From positions 1 to 12,144 of the forward strand of contig PGYF01000045.1 in assembly GCA_002839535.1 (NCBI GenBank): a stretch of 12,144 nucleotides of DNA, in the 5' to 3' direction. The translations under genes and the position numbers were made by a program. The DNA is from Nitrospira bacterium HGW-Nitrospira-1 (GTDB lineage Bacteria > Nitrospirota > Thermodesulfovibrionia > Thermodesulfovibrionales > UBA6898). The number at the start of each line of letters is the position of its first letter. Positions within the stretch are counted from its first letter, which is position 1. The notes below the pieces were generated by a model. The model searched no databases, had not been told where the DNA came from, and worked only from the letters and a program-made list of their open reading frames with translations. Positions 1-8,597 of this stretch are shown piece by piece.

Positions 1-114
1 GCCCTTTCTGTCATGGAGAAGCATTCGATTACAGTATTGGTAGTGCCGGATGACAGGGGAAGGCTGGAAGGGATTATCCATCTCCATGATATATTACGGG
101 AGGGGATAGCATGA
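1..114 (+). CDS. kdsD: C-terminal fragment of arabinose-5-phosphate isomerase (CBS domain)
   Basis: Seen: an open frame from the left edge to a TGA at 112-114 gives 37 residues, including MEKHSITVLVVPDDRG and ending in IHLHDILREGIA. Family knowledge: the second CBS domain of KdsD/KpsF-type arabinose-5-phosphate isomerases ends in a 'G-hHhHDLLRaG' motif. These cytoplasmic enzymes interconvert ribulose-5-P and arabinose-5-P for Kdo synthesis, a lipopolysaccharide precursor. The catalytic SIS domain would lie outside the window, so the assignment rests on the tail only; another CBS-domain protein is possible. The gene is convergent with the rpoBC operon and I see no clear intrinsic terminator behind its stop. 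Confidence 0.7.
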   Translation, partial: ALSVMEKHSITVLVVPDDRGRLEGIIHLHDILREGIA

Positions 115-144
115 GGGATTAATGGCTACTTTAAATTTTATGCA

Positions 145-168
145 AGGTAATTGGGGACGTTGATACCT
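145..168. repeat. REP-like hairpin with GGGACGTTG motif, copy 1
   Basis: The arms AGGTA (145-149) and TACCT (164-168) are inverted copies, and GGGGACGTTG lies in the loop. The motif recurs at 214-223 and, without the final bases, at 474-482. Structured short repeats with a conserved G-rich tetranucleotide resemble the REP sequences mobilised by TnpA-REP (RAYT) transposases; that link is inference. Confidence 0.4.
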
Positions 169-208
169 AACGAGCAATTAGCTTGACAAAACACATTGTG
201 TGCAGGAA

Positions 209-230
209 AAGTATGGGACGTTGCCAACTT
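209..230. repeat. REP-like hairpin with GGGACGTTG motif, copy 2
   Basis: AAGT (209-212) plus TGG (214-216) pair with CCA (224-226) plus ACTT (227-230), leaving one bulged A and the loop GACGTTG. It shares the word GGGACGTTG with copy 1, 61 nt away in the same orientation, while the arms differ in sequence. Conserved core with covarying arms is the pattern expected of a structured repeat. Confidence 0.45.
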
Positions 231-303
231 AAACAACATTCTGTCTGTGCAAAGATAGTGCCAAAGTCTTTTCCTCCGACTTGCGGCTGGTTCCTTGAAA
301 TAG

Positions 304-332
304 ACTTTATCAAATCACAAAATGCTTGTCAA
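304..332 (-). promoter_or_regulatory. Sigma70-like promoter, no gene behind it
   Basis: On the minus strand a perfect TTGACA (-35, 327-332) is followed after exactly 17 nt by TAAAGT (-10, 304-309). About 30 nt further on there is a GGAGG (273-277) and, 8 nt after it, a TTG that opens only 11 codons before TAA at 229-231. The order promoter, ribosome site, start is that of a real gene, yet no body follows. The transcript would run toward the 3' end of kdsD as antisense. Function is inferred from sequence match only. Confidence 0.4.
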
Positions 333-444
333 TAAAACGAATTGCCTCCGCATGTAAAAGGTGTTGCTGCAAAATACTTTTCAGTCATCCATGTCCCTGC
401 TAAATGCATTTTTTGGGTTAAGCCGGAGAATGAATTTTCAACCA

Positions 445-482
445 CCCAAGCCCCTCTTTTTACAAGAAAGGCTTGGGGACGT
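445..482. repeat. Inverted repeat just downstream of rpoC, copy 3 of the GGGACGT motif
   Basis: CCCAAGCC (445-452) and GGCTTGGG (470-477) are perfect 8-bp arms around a 17-nt loop. The right arm runs straight into GGGGACGTG (475-483). The hairpin starts 14 nt after the rpoC stop, so it could protect the 3' end of the mRNA or act in termination. In rpoC orientation the sequence after the stem is TGGTTGAAAATTC rather than a U-run, so it is not a canonical intrinsic terminator. Confidence 0.45.
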
Positions 483-496
483 GTATAAAATGTGTG

Positions 497-3400
497 TTAC
501 TGCTCTGGTTCTGCCTCTGCAGTCAGAATCGGTCGAAACTCGTTTTTCACATAGGTATTCTTATATTTCTGCAGCCCGGTGCCTGCAGGGATTACCCGTC
601 CCATGATCACATTTTCTTTCAGGCTGCGCAACTCATCAACCGACCCATTAATCGCTGCCTCAGTCAGCACGCGTGTGGTCTCCTGGAATGATGCGGCAGA
701 GACAAAACTGTCTGTTGTCAAAGACGCCTTGGTTATACCGAGAAGCAATGGTTTGCCCTGTGCAAGTCTGGGCAATTCATCATCCTTTATTTTGGGATTC
801 TCTGCCCTAAGTCTTGCCCTCTCAACCTTAATCTTGGCATTCTCTGCCTGAAAGGACATCCTGTCCACCTGCTCGCCGATGAGATATAAGGTATCTCCGG
901 AGTCTTCTACCCGTACCTTTCTCATCATCTGTCTTGCGATAACCTCTATATGCTTGTCATTGATGGAAACGCCCTGAAGTCTGTAGACTTTCTGAACTTC
1001 ATCGACAAGATACCTCTGGAGCTCCTGCGGGCCGAGAATATCAAGTATGCTATGAGGATTTACAGCGCCGTCCATAAGCGGTTCACCGGCCTTGACCCAA
1101 TCTCCCTCATGAACGCTCACATGTTTGCCCTTCGGTATGTCATATTCTTTTGTTACCTCTCCGCCCTTCACCATCACAACACGCTTGCCCTTCTGGGCGC
1201 TCCTGAACTCGACGATACCGTCGATCTCTGATATAATCGCCTGCTCCTTGGGTTTTCTCGCTTCAAACAGTTCAGCGACCCTCGGCAGACCTCCGGTGAT
1301 ATCTTTTGTCTTGGTCGTCTCCCTCGGGATTTTTGCAAGTATGTCGCCAGGATGGACGATCTCGTTTCTGTCAACAAGGATATGCACACCGGCAGGCAAC
1401 AGGTAACGCGCAAGGTTCCCTGTGCCGGGTATCTTCAGCGTCGCCTTGCCGTGTTCATCCTTAATGGAAAGTCGCGGCCGCATATTGACAGGGTAATCTA
1501 TGATAACCTTATGCGAAAGCCCGGTTGTTTCGTCCACTTCTTCTTTGACTGTTACGCCTTCAACGATATCTCCAAAGGCAATCTTTCCGCCAAGTTCGGT
1601 GAGAATAGGCGTTGAATACGGATCCCATTCAACGATCCTCTGTCCGATTTCAACCTTTTTGCCGTCTTCTACAAGCAGTTTGGCGCCATACACGATAGAA
1701 TACTTCGCCCTTTCCCTTCCCTTGGAGTCTGCTATCGCTATGCTGCCGTTCCTGTTCATAACCACGAGGAAACCTTCCCTGTTTCTGACCGTGTTGATAT
1801 TGTGAAATTTAACGGTCCCGGAGTTCTTTGCCTCCAGCACTGTCTGTTCAACAATCTTCGAGGCTGTGCCGCCGATATGGAACGTCCTCATGGTAAGCTG
1901 TGTGCCGGGCTCGCCGATAGACTGGGCCGCGATTATTCCGACCGCCTCTCCTATCTCGACATATTGCCCTCTGCCGAGGTCTCTGCCATAACATTTTGCG
2001 CATACACCGAACTTGGAGACGCAGGTCAGAACAGACCTGATCTTCACCCTGTCTATGCCTGCCTCAACAATCTTCTGTGTATATACCTCGTCTATCTCCT
2101 GGTTGCGCCTGATGATCAGCTCTTTTGTTACCGGATCTTTTATGTCTTCCGCAGCATACCGTCCGAAAATCCTCTCTTCCAGCGGCTGTATAATCTCACC
2201 GCCTTCTATCAGCGACACCACCGCTATGCTGTCTGTCGTTCCGCAGTCATCTTCTGTGATAAGCACGTCCTGGGCAACATCGACAAGTCTTCTGGTGAGA
2301 TATCCTGAGTTGGCTGTCTTGAGCGCAGTGTCGGCAAGTCCTTTTCTGGCGCCGTGGGTTGATATAAAATACTGCAGCGGGGTAAGACCTTCCCTGAAGT
2401 TAGCTGTAATCGGCGTCTCTATGATCTCGCCTGAGGGTTTTGCCATAAGTCCCCTCATGCCCGCGAGCTGTCTGATCTGTGCGGCGCTGCCTCTTGCTCC
2501 GGAATCAGCCATCATAAATATACTATTGAAAGACCTCTTCTCCTTCAGTTCCTCTTCAGGAGCGATCCGGTCATCTTCAGCGCCGAGTTCCTTCATCATC
2601 TCGTCGGCAATACGCTCTGTGACCTTGGCCCAGACGTCAATTACTTTATTATAACGTTCACCCTGGGTAATGAGTCCTTCTGCATATTGCCTCTGTACCT
2701 CTATGACTTCCTGTTCAGCCTGGTGTATCATCGGGGCCTTTGTGGAAGGTATATGCATATCAGCCATACATATCGAGATGCCGGAGTTGGTGGCATAATG
2801 GAATCCGAGTTTTTCAAGATTGTCCAGGAAGACAACCGTCTTGCGCTTTCCAGCCTTCTTGAAGGCATACTCTATGATCTTGGAGAGCTCCTTTTTAGTC
2901 ATGTCCTTGTTGATCATGTCGAAGGTGATCTCAGAGGGGGCTATCTCACTGAAGAGCACCCTTCCTGCCGTTGTCTCGACAAACCCGTTGTTCATCCTTA
3001 CCTTGATCTTTGCATGTTCGCTTAAAAGGCCGGCGTCATACGCCATTCTGACATCCTGGGGATCAGCGAAAGTTTTGCCTTCTCCGAGGGCGCCCTTTCT
3101 CTCTTTCGTGAGATAGTAAATACCCAAAACCATATCCTGTGTCGGCACAAGGATAGGTTTGCCGTTTGCCGGAGAAAGAATATTATTCACCGACATCATC
3201 AAAACCCTTGCCTCGATCTGCGCCTCTATAGACAACGGGACATGAACAGCCATCTGGTCACCGTCAAAGTCAGCGTTGAATGCAGTACATACCAGAGGAT
3301 GCAGCTTGATCGCCTTTCCCTCGACAAGGACAGGATCAAAGGCCTGGATACCGAGCCTGTGCAGGGTCGGGGCCCTGTTCAGGAGCACCGGTGTTTCCCT

Positions 3401-4651
3401 GATGACTTCTTCCAGCGCATCCCATACTTCCGGAGATTCCTTCTCCACGATCTTTTTGGCTGACTTTATAGTTGTGGCATATCCCCTTTCTTCAAGTTTG
3501 TTAAAGATAAACGGTTTGAAGAGTTCGAGGGCCATCCTCTTGGGAAGTCCGCACTGATGCAGTTTGAGTTCAGGACCAACGACAATAACAGACCTGCCGG
3601 AATAGTCCACCCTCTTGCCGAGCAGGTTCTGCCTGAAACGGCCCTGCTTGCCCTTGATCATATCACTGAGGGATTTCAGCGGCCTTTTCGTTGCTGTCTT
3701 GAGGACCTTGCCCCTGCGGCCGTTATCAAATAAGGCATCAACCGCCTCCTGCAGCATTCTTTTTTCGTTCTTGACGATAACGCTTGGCGCCTTTAATTCA
3801 ACAAGCCTTTTCAGCCTGTTGTTCCTGTTTATCACCCTCCGGTAAAGATCGTTTAAGTCAGAGGTCGCAAAACGTCCGCCCTCAAGGGGGACGAGAGGCC
3901 GGAGTTCAGGCGGCAAAACAGGGATTACATCCATGATCATCCACTCAGGCCTGTTTTCGGATTTCCTGAACGCCTCCACAACCTTCAGCCTCTTGGTGAG
4001 CTTCTTTTTGATTCCTATGGAGGCCGTCTCCTTGATTTTCAGTTTGAGTTCGACACTTAACGTCTCAAGATCAACAGCTTTTAAAAGCTCTCTGACCGCC
4101 TCTGCGCCAATGCCGTATTTAAAGCGTGTGCCGTATTCCGCAAACTTCTTCTTGTAATCGTCCTCGCTGAGAAGTTCCCTGGATTTTAAGGCTGTATCCC
4201 CGGGGTCAGTAACAATATAACTCTCGAAGTAGAGCACTTTTTCGAGGTTCCTCATCGTCATGTCAAGCAATGTGCCGATACGGCTCGGCATTCCTTTAAG
4301 GAACCAGATATGGGCCACAGGGCTCGCAAGCTCGATATGGCCGAGCCTCTCACGCCTTACTTTCGACTGGATAACCTCGACGCCGCATTTATCGCAGACT
4401 ATGCCGCGGTGCTTCATCCTCTTGTACTTTCCGCATATGCATTCCCAGTCTTTTGTCGGGCCGAATATCTTCGCGCAGAAGAGGCCGTCCCGTTCCGGCT
4501 TAAAGGTACGGTAGTTAATCGTTTCAGGCTTCTTAACCTCTCCAAAAGACCATTCTCTAATCCTCTCGGGAGAGGCGAGTTTTATTCTGATCGCCTCAAA
4601 GTCCGTAGGATTTTTAGGTTTCTGAAAAATGGCGTAAATGTCTTCTGCCAC
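497..4651 (-). CDS. rpoC: DNA-directed RNA polymerase subunit beta'
   Basis: The 1384-residue beta' subunit forms one jaw of the RNA polymerase clamp and supplies the catalytic magnesium site. Visible in order: Zn-binding cysteines C71, C73, C86, C89; the active-site motif NADFDGDQM with D461, D463 and D465; bridge helix around 770-798; a second zinc site at C803, C877, C884, C887; and trigger-loop residues near 904-930. About 190 residues with repeated beta-rich, barrel-sandwich character interrupt the trigger loop, as in the SI3 insertion of E. coli. The conserved C-terminal region near FVSAASFQETTRVLTEAAI is present. I chose GTG at 4649-4651 because VAEDIYAIFQKPKNP matches the family N-terminus; the open frame extends 16 codons further but into rpoB. 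The start lies one nucleotide after the rpoB stop, with a G-rich ribosome site inside the rpoB tail, so translation is probably coupled. rpoC ends the cluster; rpsL does not follow. Confidence 0.98.
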   Translation of the reverse strand: MAEDIYAIFQKPKNPTDFEAIRIKLASPERIREWSFGEVKKPETINYRTFKPERDGLFCAKIFGPTKDWECICGKYKRMKHRGIVCDKCGVEVIQSKVRRERLGHIELASPVAHIWFLKGMPSRIGTLLDMTMRNLEKVLYFESYIVTDPGDTALKSRELLSEDDYKKKFAEYGTRFKYGIGAEAVRELLKAVDLETLSVELKLKIKETASIGIKKKLTKRLKVVEAFRKSENRPEWMIMDVIPVLPPELRPLVPLEGGRFATSDLNDLYRRVINRNNRLKRLVELKAPSVIVKNEKRMLQEAVDALFDNGRRGKVLKTATKRPLKSLSDMIKGKQGRFRQNLLGKRVDYSGRSVIVVGPELKLHQCGLPKRMALELFKPFIFNKLEERGYATTIKSAKKIVEKESPEVWDALEEVIRETPVLLNRAPTLHRLGIQAFDPVLVEGKAIKLHPLVCTAFNADFDGDQMAVHVPLSIEAQIEARVLMMSVNNILSPANGKPILVPTQDMVLGIYYLTKERKGALGEGKTFADPQDVRMAYDAGLLSEHAKIKVRMNNGFVETTAGRVLFSEIAPSEITFDMINKDMTKKELSKIIEYAFKKAGKRKTVVFLDNLEKLGFHYATNSGISICMADMHIPSTKAPMIHQAEQEVIEVQRQYAEGLITQGERYNKVIDVWAKVTERIADEMMKELGAEDDRIAPEEELKEKRSFNSIFMMADSGARGSAAQIRQLAGMRGLMAKPSGEIIETPITANFREGLTPLQYFISTHGARKGLADTALKTANSGYLTRRLVDVAQDVLITEDDCGTTDSIAVVSLIEGGEIIQPLEERIFGRYAAEDIKDPVTKELIIRRNQEIDEVYTQKIVEAGIDRVKIRSVLTCVSKFGVCAKCYGRDLGRGQYVEIGEAVGIIAAQSIGEPGTQLTMRTFHIGGTASKIVEQTVLEAKNSGTVKFHNINTVRNREGFLVVMNRNGSIAIADSKGRERAKYSIVYGAKLLVEDGKKVEIGQRIVEWDPYSTPILTELGGKIAFGDIVEGVTVKEEVDETTGLSHKVIIDYPVNMRPRLSIKDEHGKATLKIPGTGNLARYLLPAGVHILVDRNEIVHPGDILAKIPRETTKTKDITGGLPRVAELFEARKPKEQAIISEIDGIVEFRSAQKGKRVVMVKGGEVTKEYDIPKGKHVSVHEGDWVKAGEPLMDGAVNPHSILDILGPQELQRYLVDEVQKVYRLQGVSINDKHIEVIARQMMRKVRVEDSGDTLYLIGEQVDRMSFQAENAKIKVERARLRAENPKIKDDELPRLAQGKPLLLGITKASLTTDSFVSAASFQETTRVLTEAAINGSVDELRSLKENVIMGRVIPAGTGLQKYKNTYVKNEFRPILTAEAEPEQ

Positions 4652-4652
4652 T

Positions 4653-7600
4653 CTATTCCCCCTTTTTCTTTTTCTCCAGCAGCTCAACATCAAGACCAAG
4701 GCTCTGGAGTTCTTTTATTAATACATGGAAAGACTCCGGAACGCCTGGCTCAAGCGTGGCGTCGCCCTTGACTATCGCCTCATACATCCTTGCCCTTCCT
4801 GTAATATCATCACTCTTGACTGTTAAGAATTCCTGCAGCGTATATGCAGCGCCATAAGCCTCAAGGGCCCATACTTCCATCTCGCCAAGCCTCTGACCGC
4901 CGAACTGGGCCTTACCGCCCAAAGGCTGCTGTGTAACAAGTGAATACGGCCCTATGGAACGCGCGTGAATCTTATCATCAACGAGATGATGCAGCTTCAT
5001 TATATAGGAATATCCGACTGTGACCGGCCGCTTGAATTTCTCGCCTGTCCTGCCGTCAAAAAGCCGTATCTGGCCCGTAGGCTGCATGCCGACTTTTTCC
5101 TTCATTTCAGCCTTCTTCATCAGGTCCTTTATCTCGGATTCATTTGCGCCCTCAAATACAGGGGTGGCAACGTGCAGACCGAGCGCCCTGGCTGCCCATC
5201 CGAGGTGGGTCTCGAGAATCTGTCCAACGTTCATACGGGAAGGAACGCCCAGAGGATTCAGCACGACTTCAACCGGTGTGCCGTCAGGAAGATACGGCAT
5301 GTCCTCTTCAGGCATTATCGTGGCTACGACGCCTTTGTTGCCGTGGCGGCCGGCCATCTTGTCGCCTACCTGGACCTTGCGTTTCATCGCTATAAAGACC
5401 TTAACCAGTTTATTCACTCCTGGCGGCAAATCATCTCCCTTTCTGACCCTGTCCACTTTTTCGTCGTATTTCGCTTCAAGATGGCGTATATACTGGTTTG
5501 CCTCGGAATTAATGGATTCGGAATTGGCCTGGATGGCTGCATTTTTAATCTTAATCCTGGCAAGATGTTCATCCTTGACTTGTTCGAGATGTTTTTCGGT
5601 TATCAGCTTGCCATGGACACAGATGACTTCTCTTGTTTTTGAATTTTTCACATCCTCAGAGGCATGCTGGCCGATCAGAAGCTGTCTCAGCTTGCTGTAT
5701 TTCTCTTCCTTTATGATTTTTACTTCTTCCTCAAGGTCGCGTTGCAGCCTCTCGATAACATCATCTTCAATGCTCTTGGCCCTTCCATCCTTCACAATGC
5801 CCTTGCGGGAAAATATCCTGACGTCTATGACGGTCCCCTCAATACCAGGAGGGACATAAAGGCAGCTTTCCTTCACCTCTTCAGCCTTCTCACCGAAAAT
5901 TGTTCTCAGCAGTTTTTCCTCCGGAGTAAGCTGGGTCTCGCCTTTCGGCGTTACCTTGCCGACCAGAATATCGCCGGGCTTGACCTCGGCCCCGATCCTG
6001 ATGATTCCGTATTCATCGAGGTCCTTTAACGCCTCTTCTCCTATATTCGGGATATCTCTGGTTATCTCTTCAGAGCCAAGTTTTGTCTCCCGCGCCTCAA
6101 CTTCAAACTCCTCAATATGGATAGAGGTATATACATCTTCTTTTACCAATTTTTCGCTCAGGAGGATCGCATCCTCAAAGTTATATCCGCCCCAGGGCAT
6201 AAAGGCCACGAGCACATTCTGCCCAAGCGCAAGTTCTCCCAGGTCAGTCGAATGTCCGTCTGCAAGGACGTCGTCTTTCTTTACAGCATCGCCTGCATTT
6301 ACAATTGGTCTTTGGTTGATGCAGGTGGCCTGGTTTGATCTCTGGAATTTAATCAGGTTGTAGATATCAACGCCGCCGGCTTTTGTTCTGACCACAATCC
6401 TTGAGACGTCAACGCTTTCAACTGTCCCGGCGTTCTTTGCCCGAACAAGCGCGCCGGAATCCCTGGCCACAACAACTTCCATGCCGGTGCCGACAATCGG
6501 TGCGTTTGGTTTCAGCAGGGGCACAGCCTGTCTCTGCATATTAGAACCCATAAGGGCCCTGTTGGCGTCATCATTTTCAAGAAACGGAATAAGCGCTGCC
6601 GAAAGACCGACTATCTGCTTTGGGGAAACGTCCATATACTGGACTTCCTGCGGTGTTACCATCCTGAAGTCGCCGCCTTCCCTGGCTGAAATAGAATCAC
6701 CTATGAGATTGTTGTTCCTGTCAACCGATGACGTTGCCTCTGCAATAATGAATTTTTCACCTTCGATCGCAGAAAAAAACTTTACATCCTCGGTAACCTT
6801 CCCGTGTGTAACCTTCCTGTAGGGCACTTCTATAAAACCGTAGTCATTCACCCTCGCATATGAGGCAAGCGATGTTATGAGACCGATATTGGGACCTTCC
6901 GGCGTCTCAATAGGACATATTCTTCCGTAATGCGTAGGATGTACATCCCTGACCTCAAAGCCGGCCCGTTCCCTGGTCAAGCCGCCGGGACCAAGGGCCG
7001 AAAGTCTTCTCTTATGCGTAATCTCGGAAAGCGGGTTAGTCTGGTCCATAAACTGACTGAGCTGGCTGGAGCCGAAAAACTCCTTCACCGCTGCCATTAC
7101 CGGTTTGGCATTGATCAGGTCATACGGCATGGCTGTTTCCAACTCGGCAAGCGTCATTTTTTCCCTGATAGCGCGCTCCATTCTGACCAGCCCGATCCTG
7201 AACTGGTTTTCAAGGAGTTCGCCGACACCCCTGATCCTTCTGTTTCCGAGATGATCTATATCATCAACCTCACCCTTGCCTGCTCTCAGACCCAGGATAT
7301 ATCTGACTATTTCTATGATGTCCTTATCAGTAAGCACATTTGTCTCAAGCGGTATGTCAAGTCCCAGGCGTTTATTGAGTTTCAGCCTGCCTACAGGGGA
7401 AAGGTCATACCTCCTGAGATCGAAAAACAAACCGCTGAACAGGTCCTTTGACGCCTGAGACGTCGGCGGTTCGCCTGGTCTGAGTTTCTTGTAAATCTCG
7501 ATAAGGGCCGCCGCCTGTGTCTGCACCTTATCAGTCAGCAGCGTATCTCTTAGCGAAGAAAGATAATGCACGTTGTCGATAAAGAGGAGGCTGAGCGTAT

Positions 7601-8597
7601 CTACTTTCAAGGAAATAATTTTATCGAAGACCTCTTCAGTGAGAACTTCATTGCCTTCGAGTATAACTTCTCCTGTTGCAGGGTCCACTATATCTTTCAG
7701 GGTAATTCTTCCTGCAATATCTTCTTTGGTTATGGGAATAGTCTTAATTCCCGATGCTTCCATCTTTTTTACAGCGCTTTTGGTAATCTTGCCGCCTTCT
7801 TTGGTCAGGACTTCTTTTGTATCAGGGGCGATGATATTTTGGACGGATTTTGTCCCCACCAGCGCCTCACTGACTCCTCTGGAAAATTTATCGCCTTTGA
7901 TGGTGATGGTCTCTATAGGATAAAATATCTTTAAAAGGTCTTCGTTGGAATATCCCAGCGCCTTCAGCACGATAGTCGCAGGCAGCTTCTTTCTCCTGTC
8001 TATCCTTACATAGAGGATGTCTTTTGCGTCAAATTCAAAATCAAGCCAGGAGCCGCGGGACGGGATAACCCTTGCGGAACACAGAAGCTTTCCACTGGCA
8101 TGTGTCTTGCCCTTGTCGTGACTGAAAAACACGCCGGGAGAACGATGCATCTGGCTTACGAGCACCCGTTCTGTGCCGTTTACGACAAAGGCGCCTGTCT
8201 CAGTCATTAACGGCATTTCGCCGATATATACTTCCTGCTCTCTGGACTCTTTCAGCTTTTTCCTGTCAGAGGCGTCGGCCTCAAAAAGATTAAGCCTTAC
8301 GCTTATTTTCAGAGGCGCCGCATATGTTATGCCCTTCTGCAGACATTCCCTTACTGTATGCTTCGGCTCGACAACAGTATACCCGACAAACTCGATCTCA
8401 GCGGTTTCATTGTAGTCTGTTATCGGAAACACGCTGAGAAAAGCAGACTGAAGGGCTGTTGCCTTTCTTTTGTCCATCGGGACGTCTTTTTGCAGAAATT
8501 TGTCAAAAGATCTCTTCTGTATTTCAATAAGATTCGGGACTTCCAGAAACTGAGGGACCTTGCCGAAATCCAATCTTTTTCTAAGCAGCCTTGCCAT
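4653..8597 (-). CDS. rpoB: DNA-directed RNA polymerase subunit beta
   Basis: The 1314-residue beta subunit is the other half of the polymerase active-site cleft. The N-terminus DFGKVPQFLEVPNL, the rifampicin pocket around 509-538 (SQLSQFMDQTNPLSEITHKR), the segment YGRICPIETPEGPNIGLI, and the catalytic KMAGRHGNKGV at 1080-1090 are all intact. Residues matching E. coli D516, H526 and S531 (here D518, H528, S533) are the drug-sensitive forms, so rifampicin sensitivity is predicted. The protein ends in a lysine-rich tail followed by TAG at 4653-4655. The ATG at 8595-8597 has an AGGAG (8602-8606) four nucleotides upstream. Unusually, the first 178 nt also lie within the open frame of rplL in another reading frame. 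Confidence 0.98.
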   Translation of the reverse strand: MARLLRKRLDFGKVPQFLEVPNLIEIQKRSFDKFLQKDVPMDKRKATALQSAFLSVFPITDYNETAEIEFVGYTVVEPKHTVRECLQKGITYAAPLKISVRLNLFEADASDRKKLKESREQEVYIGEMPLMTETGAFVVNGTERVLVSQMHRSPGVFFSHDKGKTHASGKLLCSARVIPSRGSWLDFEFDAKDILYVRIDRRKKLPATIVLKALGYSNEDLLKIFYPIETITIKGDKFSRGVSEALVGTKSVQNIIAPDTKEVLTKEGGKITKSAVKKMEASGIKTIPITKEDIAGRITLKDIVDPATGEVILEGNEVLTEEVFDKIISLKVDTLSLLFIDNVHYLSSLRDTLLTDKVQTQAAALIEIYKKLRPGEPPTSQASKDLFSGLFFDLRRYDLSPVGRLKLNKRLGLDIPLETNVLTDKDIIEIVRYILGLRAGKGEVDDIDHLGNRRIRGVGELLENQFRIGLVRMERAIREKMTLAELETAMPYDLINAKPVMAAVKEFFGSSQLSQFMDQTNPLSEITHKRRLSALGPGGLTRERAGFEVRDVHPTHYGRICPIETPEGPNIGLITSLASYARVNDYGFIEVPYRKVTHGKVTEDVKFFSAIEGEKFIIAEATSSVDRNNNLIGDSISAREGGDFRMVTPQEVQYMDVSPKQIVGLSAALIPFLENDDANRALMGSNMQRQAVPLLKPNAPIVGTGMEVVVARDSGALVRAKNAGTVESVDVSRIVVRTKAGGVDIYNLIKFQRSNQATCINQRPIVNAGDAVKKDDVLADGHSTDLGELALGQNVLVAFMPWGGYNFEDAILLSEKLVKEDVYTSIHIEEFEVEARETKLGSEEITRDIPNIGEEALKDLDEYGIIRIGAEVKPGDILVGKVTPKGETQLTPEEKLLRTIFGEKAEEVKESCLYVPPGIEGTVIDVRIFSRKGIVKDGRAKSIEDDVIERLQRDLEEEVKIIKEEKYSKLRQLLIGQHASEDVKNSKTREVICVHGKLITEKHLEQVKDEHLARIKIKNAAIQANSESINSEANQYIRHLEAKYDEKVDRVRKGDDLPPGVNKLVKVFIAMKRKVQVGDKMAGRHGNKGVVATIMPEEDMPYLPDGTPVEVVLNPLGVPSRMNVGQILETHLGWAARALGLHVATPVFEGANESEIKDLMKKAEMKEKVGMQPTGQIRLFDGRTGEKFKRPVTVGYSYIMKLHHLVDDKIHARSIGPYSLVTQQPLGGKAQFGGQRLGEMEVWALEAYGAAYTLQEFLTVKSDDITGRARMYEAIVKGDATLEPGVPESFHVLIKELQSLGLDVELLEKKKKGE

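Larger units (their letters stand above)
115..496. other. Spacer between convergent kdsD and rpoC
   Basis: This 382-nt stretch has no convincing gene on either strand. The short open frames that reach into it from the rpoC side are antisense shadows. It is more AT-rich than its neighbours and holds three small inverted repeats built around a GGGACGT word, plus a sigma70-like promoter on the minus strand with an 11-codon dead-end frame behind it. A perfect 11-nt palindrome ACACATTGTGT sits at 191-201. No hairpin followed by a T-run, the usual intrinsic terminator, was found for either rpoC or kdsD. I read the region as a decayed insertion or REP-type spacer. Confidence 0.6.

Noticed and set aside
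183..211. TTGACA on the plus strand at 183-188 as a promoter
   Set aside because: At a 17-nt spacing the -10 position reads GAAAAG and no acceptable alternative lies within 15-19 nt.
2013..2654. 213-codon open frame on the plus strand opposite rpoC
   Set aside because: Serine- and isoleucine-rich complement of rpoC with no domain, and other overlapping frames there are equally long.
4649..4699. Upstream ATG giving RpoC 16 extra residues (MVLMLSCWRKRKRGNR)
   Set aside because: The extra segment lies inside rpoB, does not resemble the family N-terminus, and the GTG after rpoB fits both alignment and ribosome-site position.
5020..5859. 279-codon open frame on the plus strand opposite rpoB
   Set aside because: It is antisense to strongly conserved rpoB codons, has no ribosome site or recognisable domain, and is low-complexity Ser/Leu/Phe/Ile-rich as expected of a shadow frame.
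6990..7080. Possible rifampicin-resistance change in RpoB (T at the position of E. coli N518)
   Set aside because: DQTNPL is common in RpoB of many drug-sensitive bacteria, and the key D, H and S residues are unchanged.
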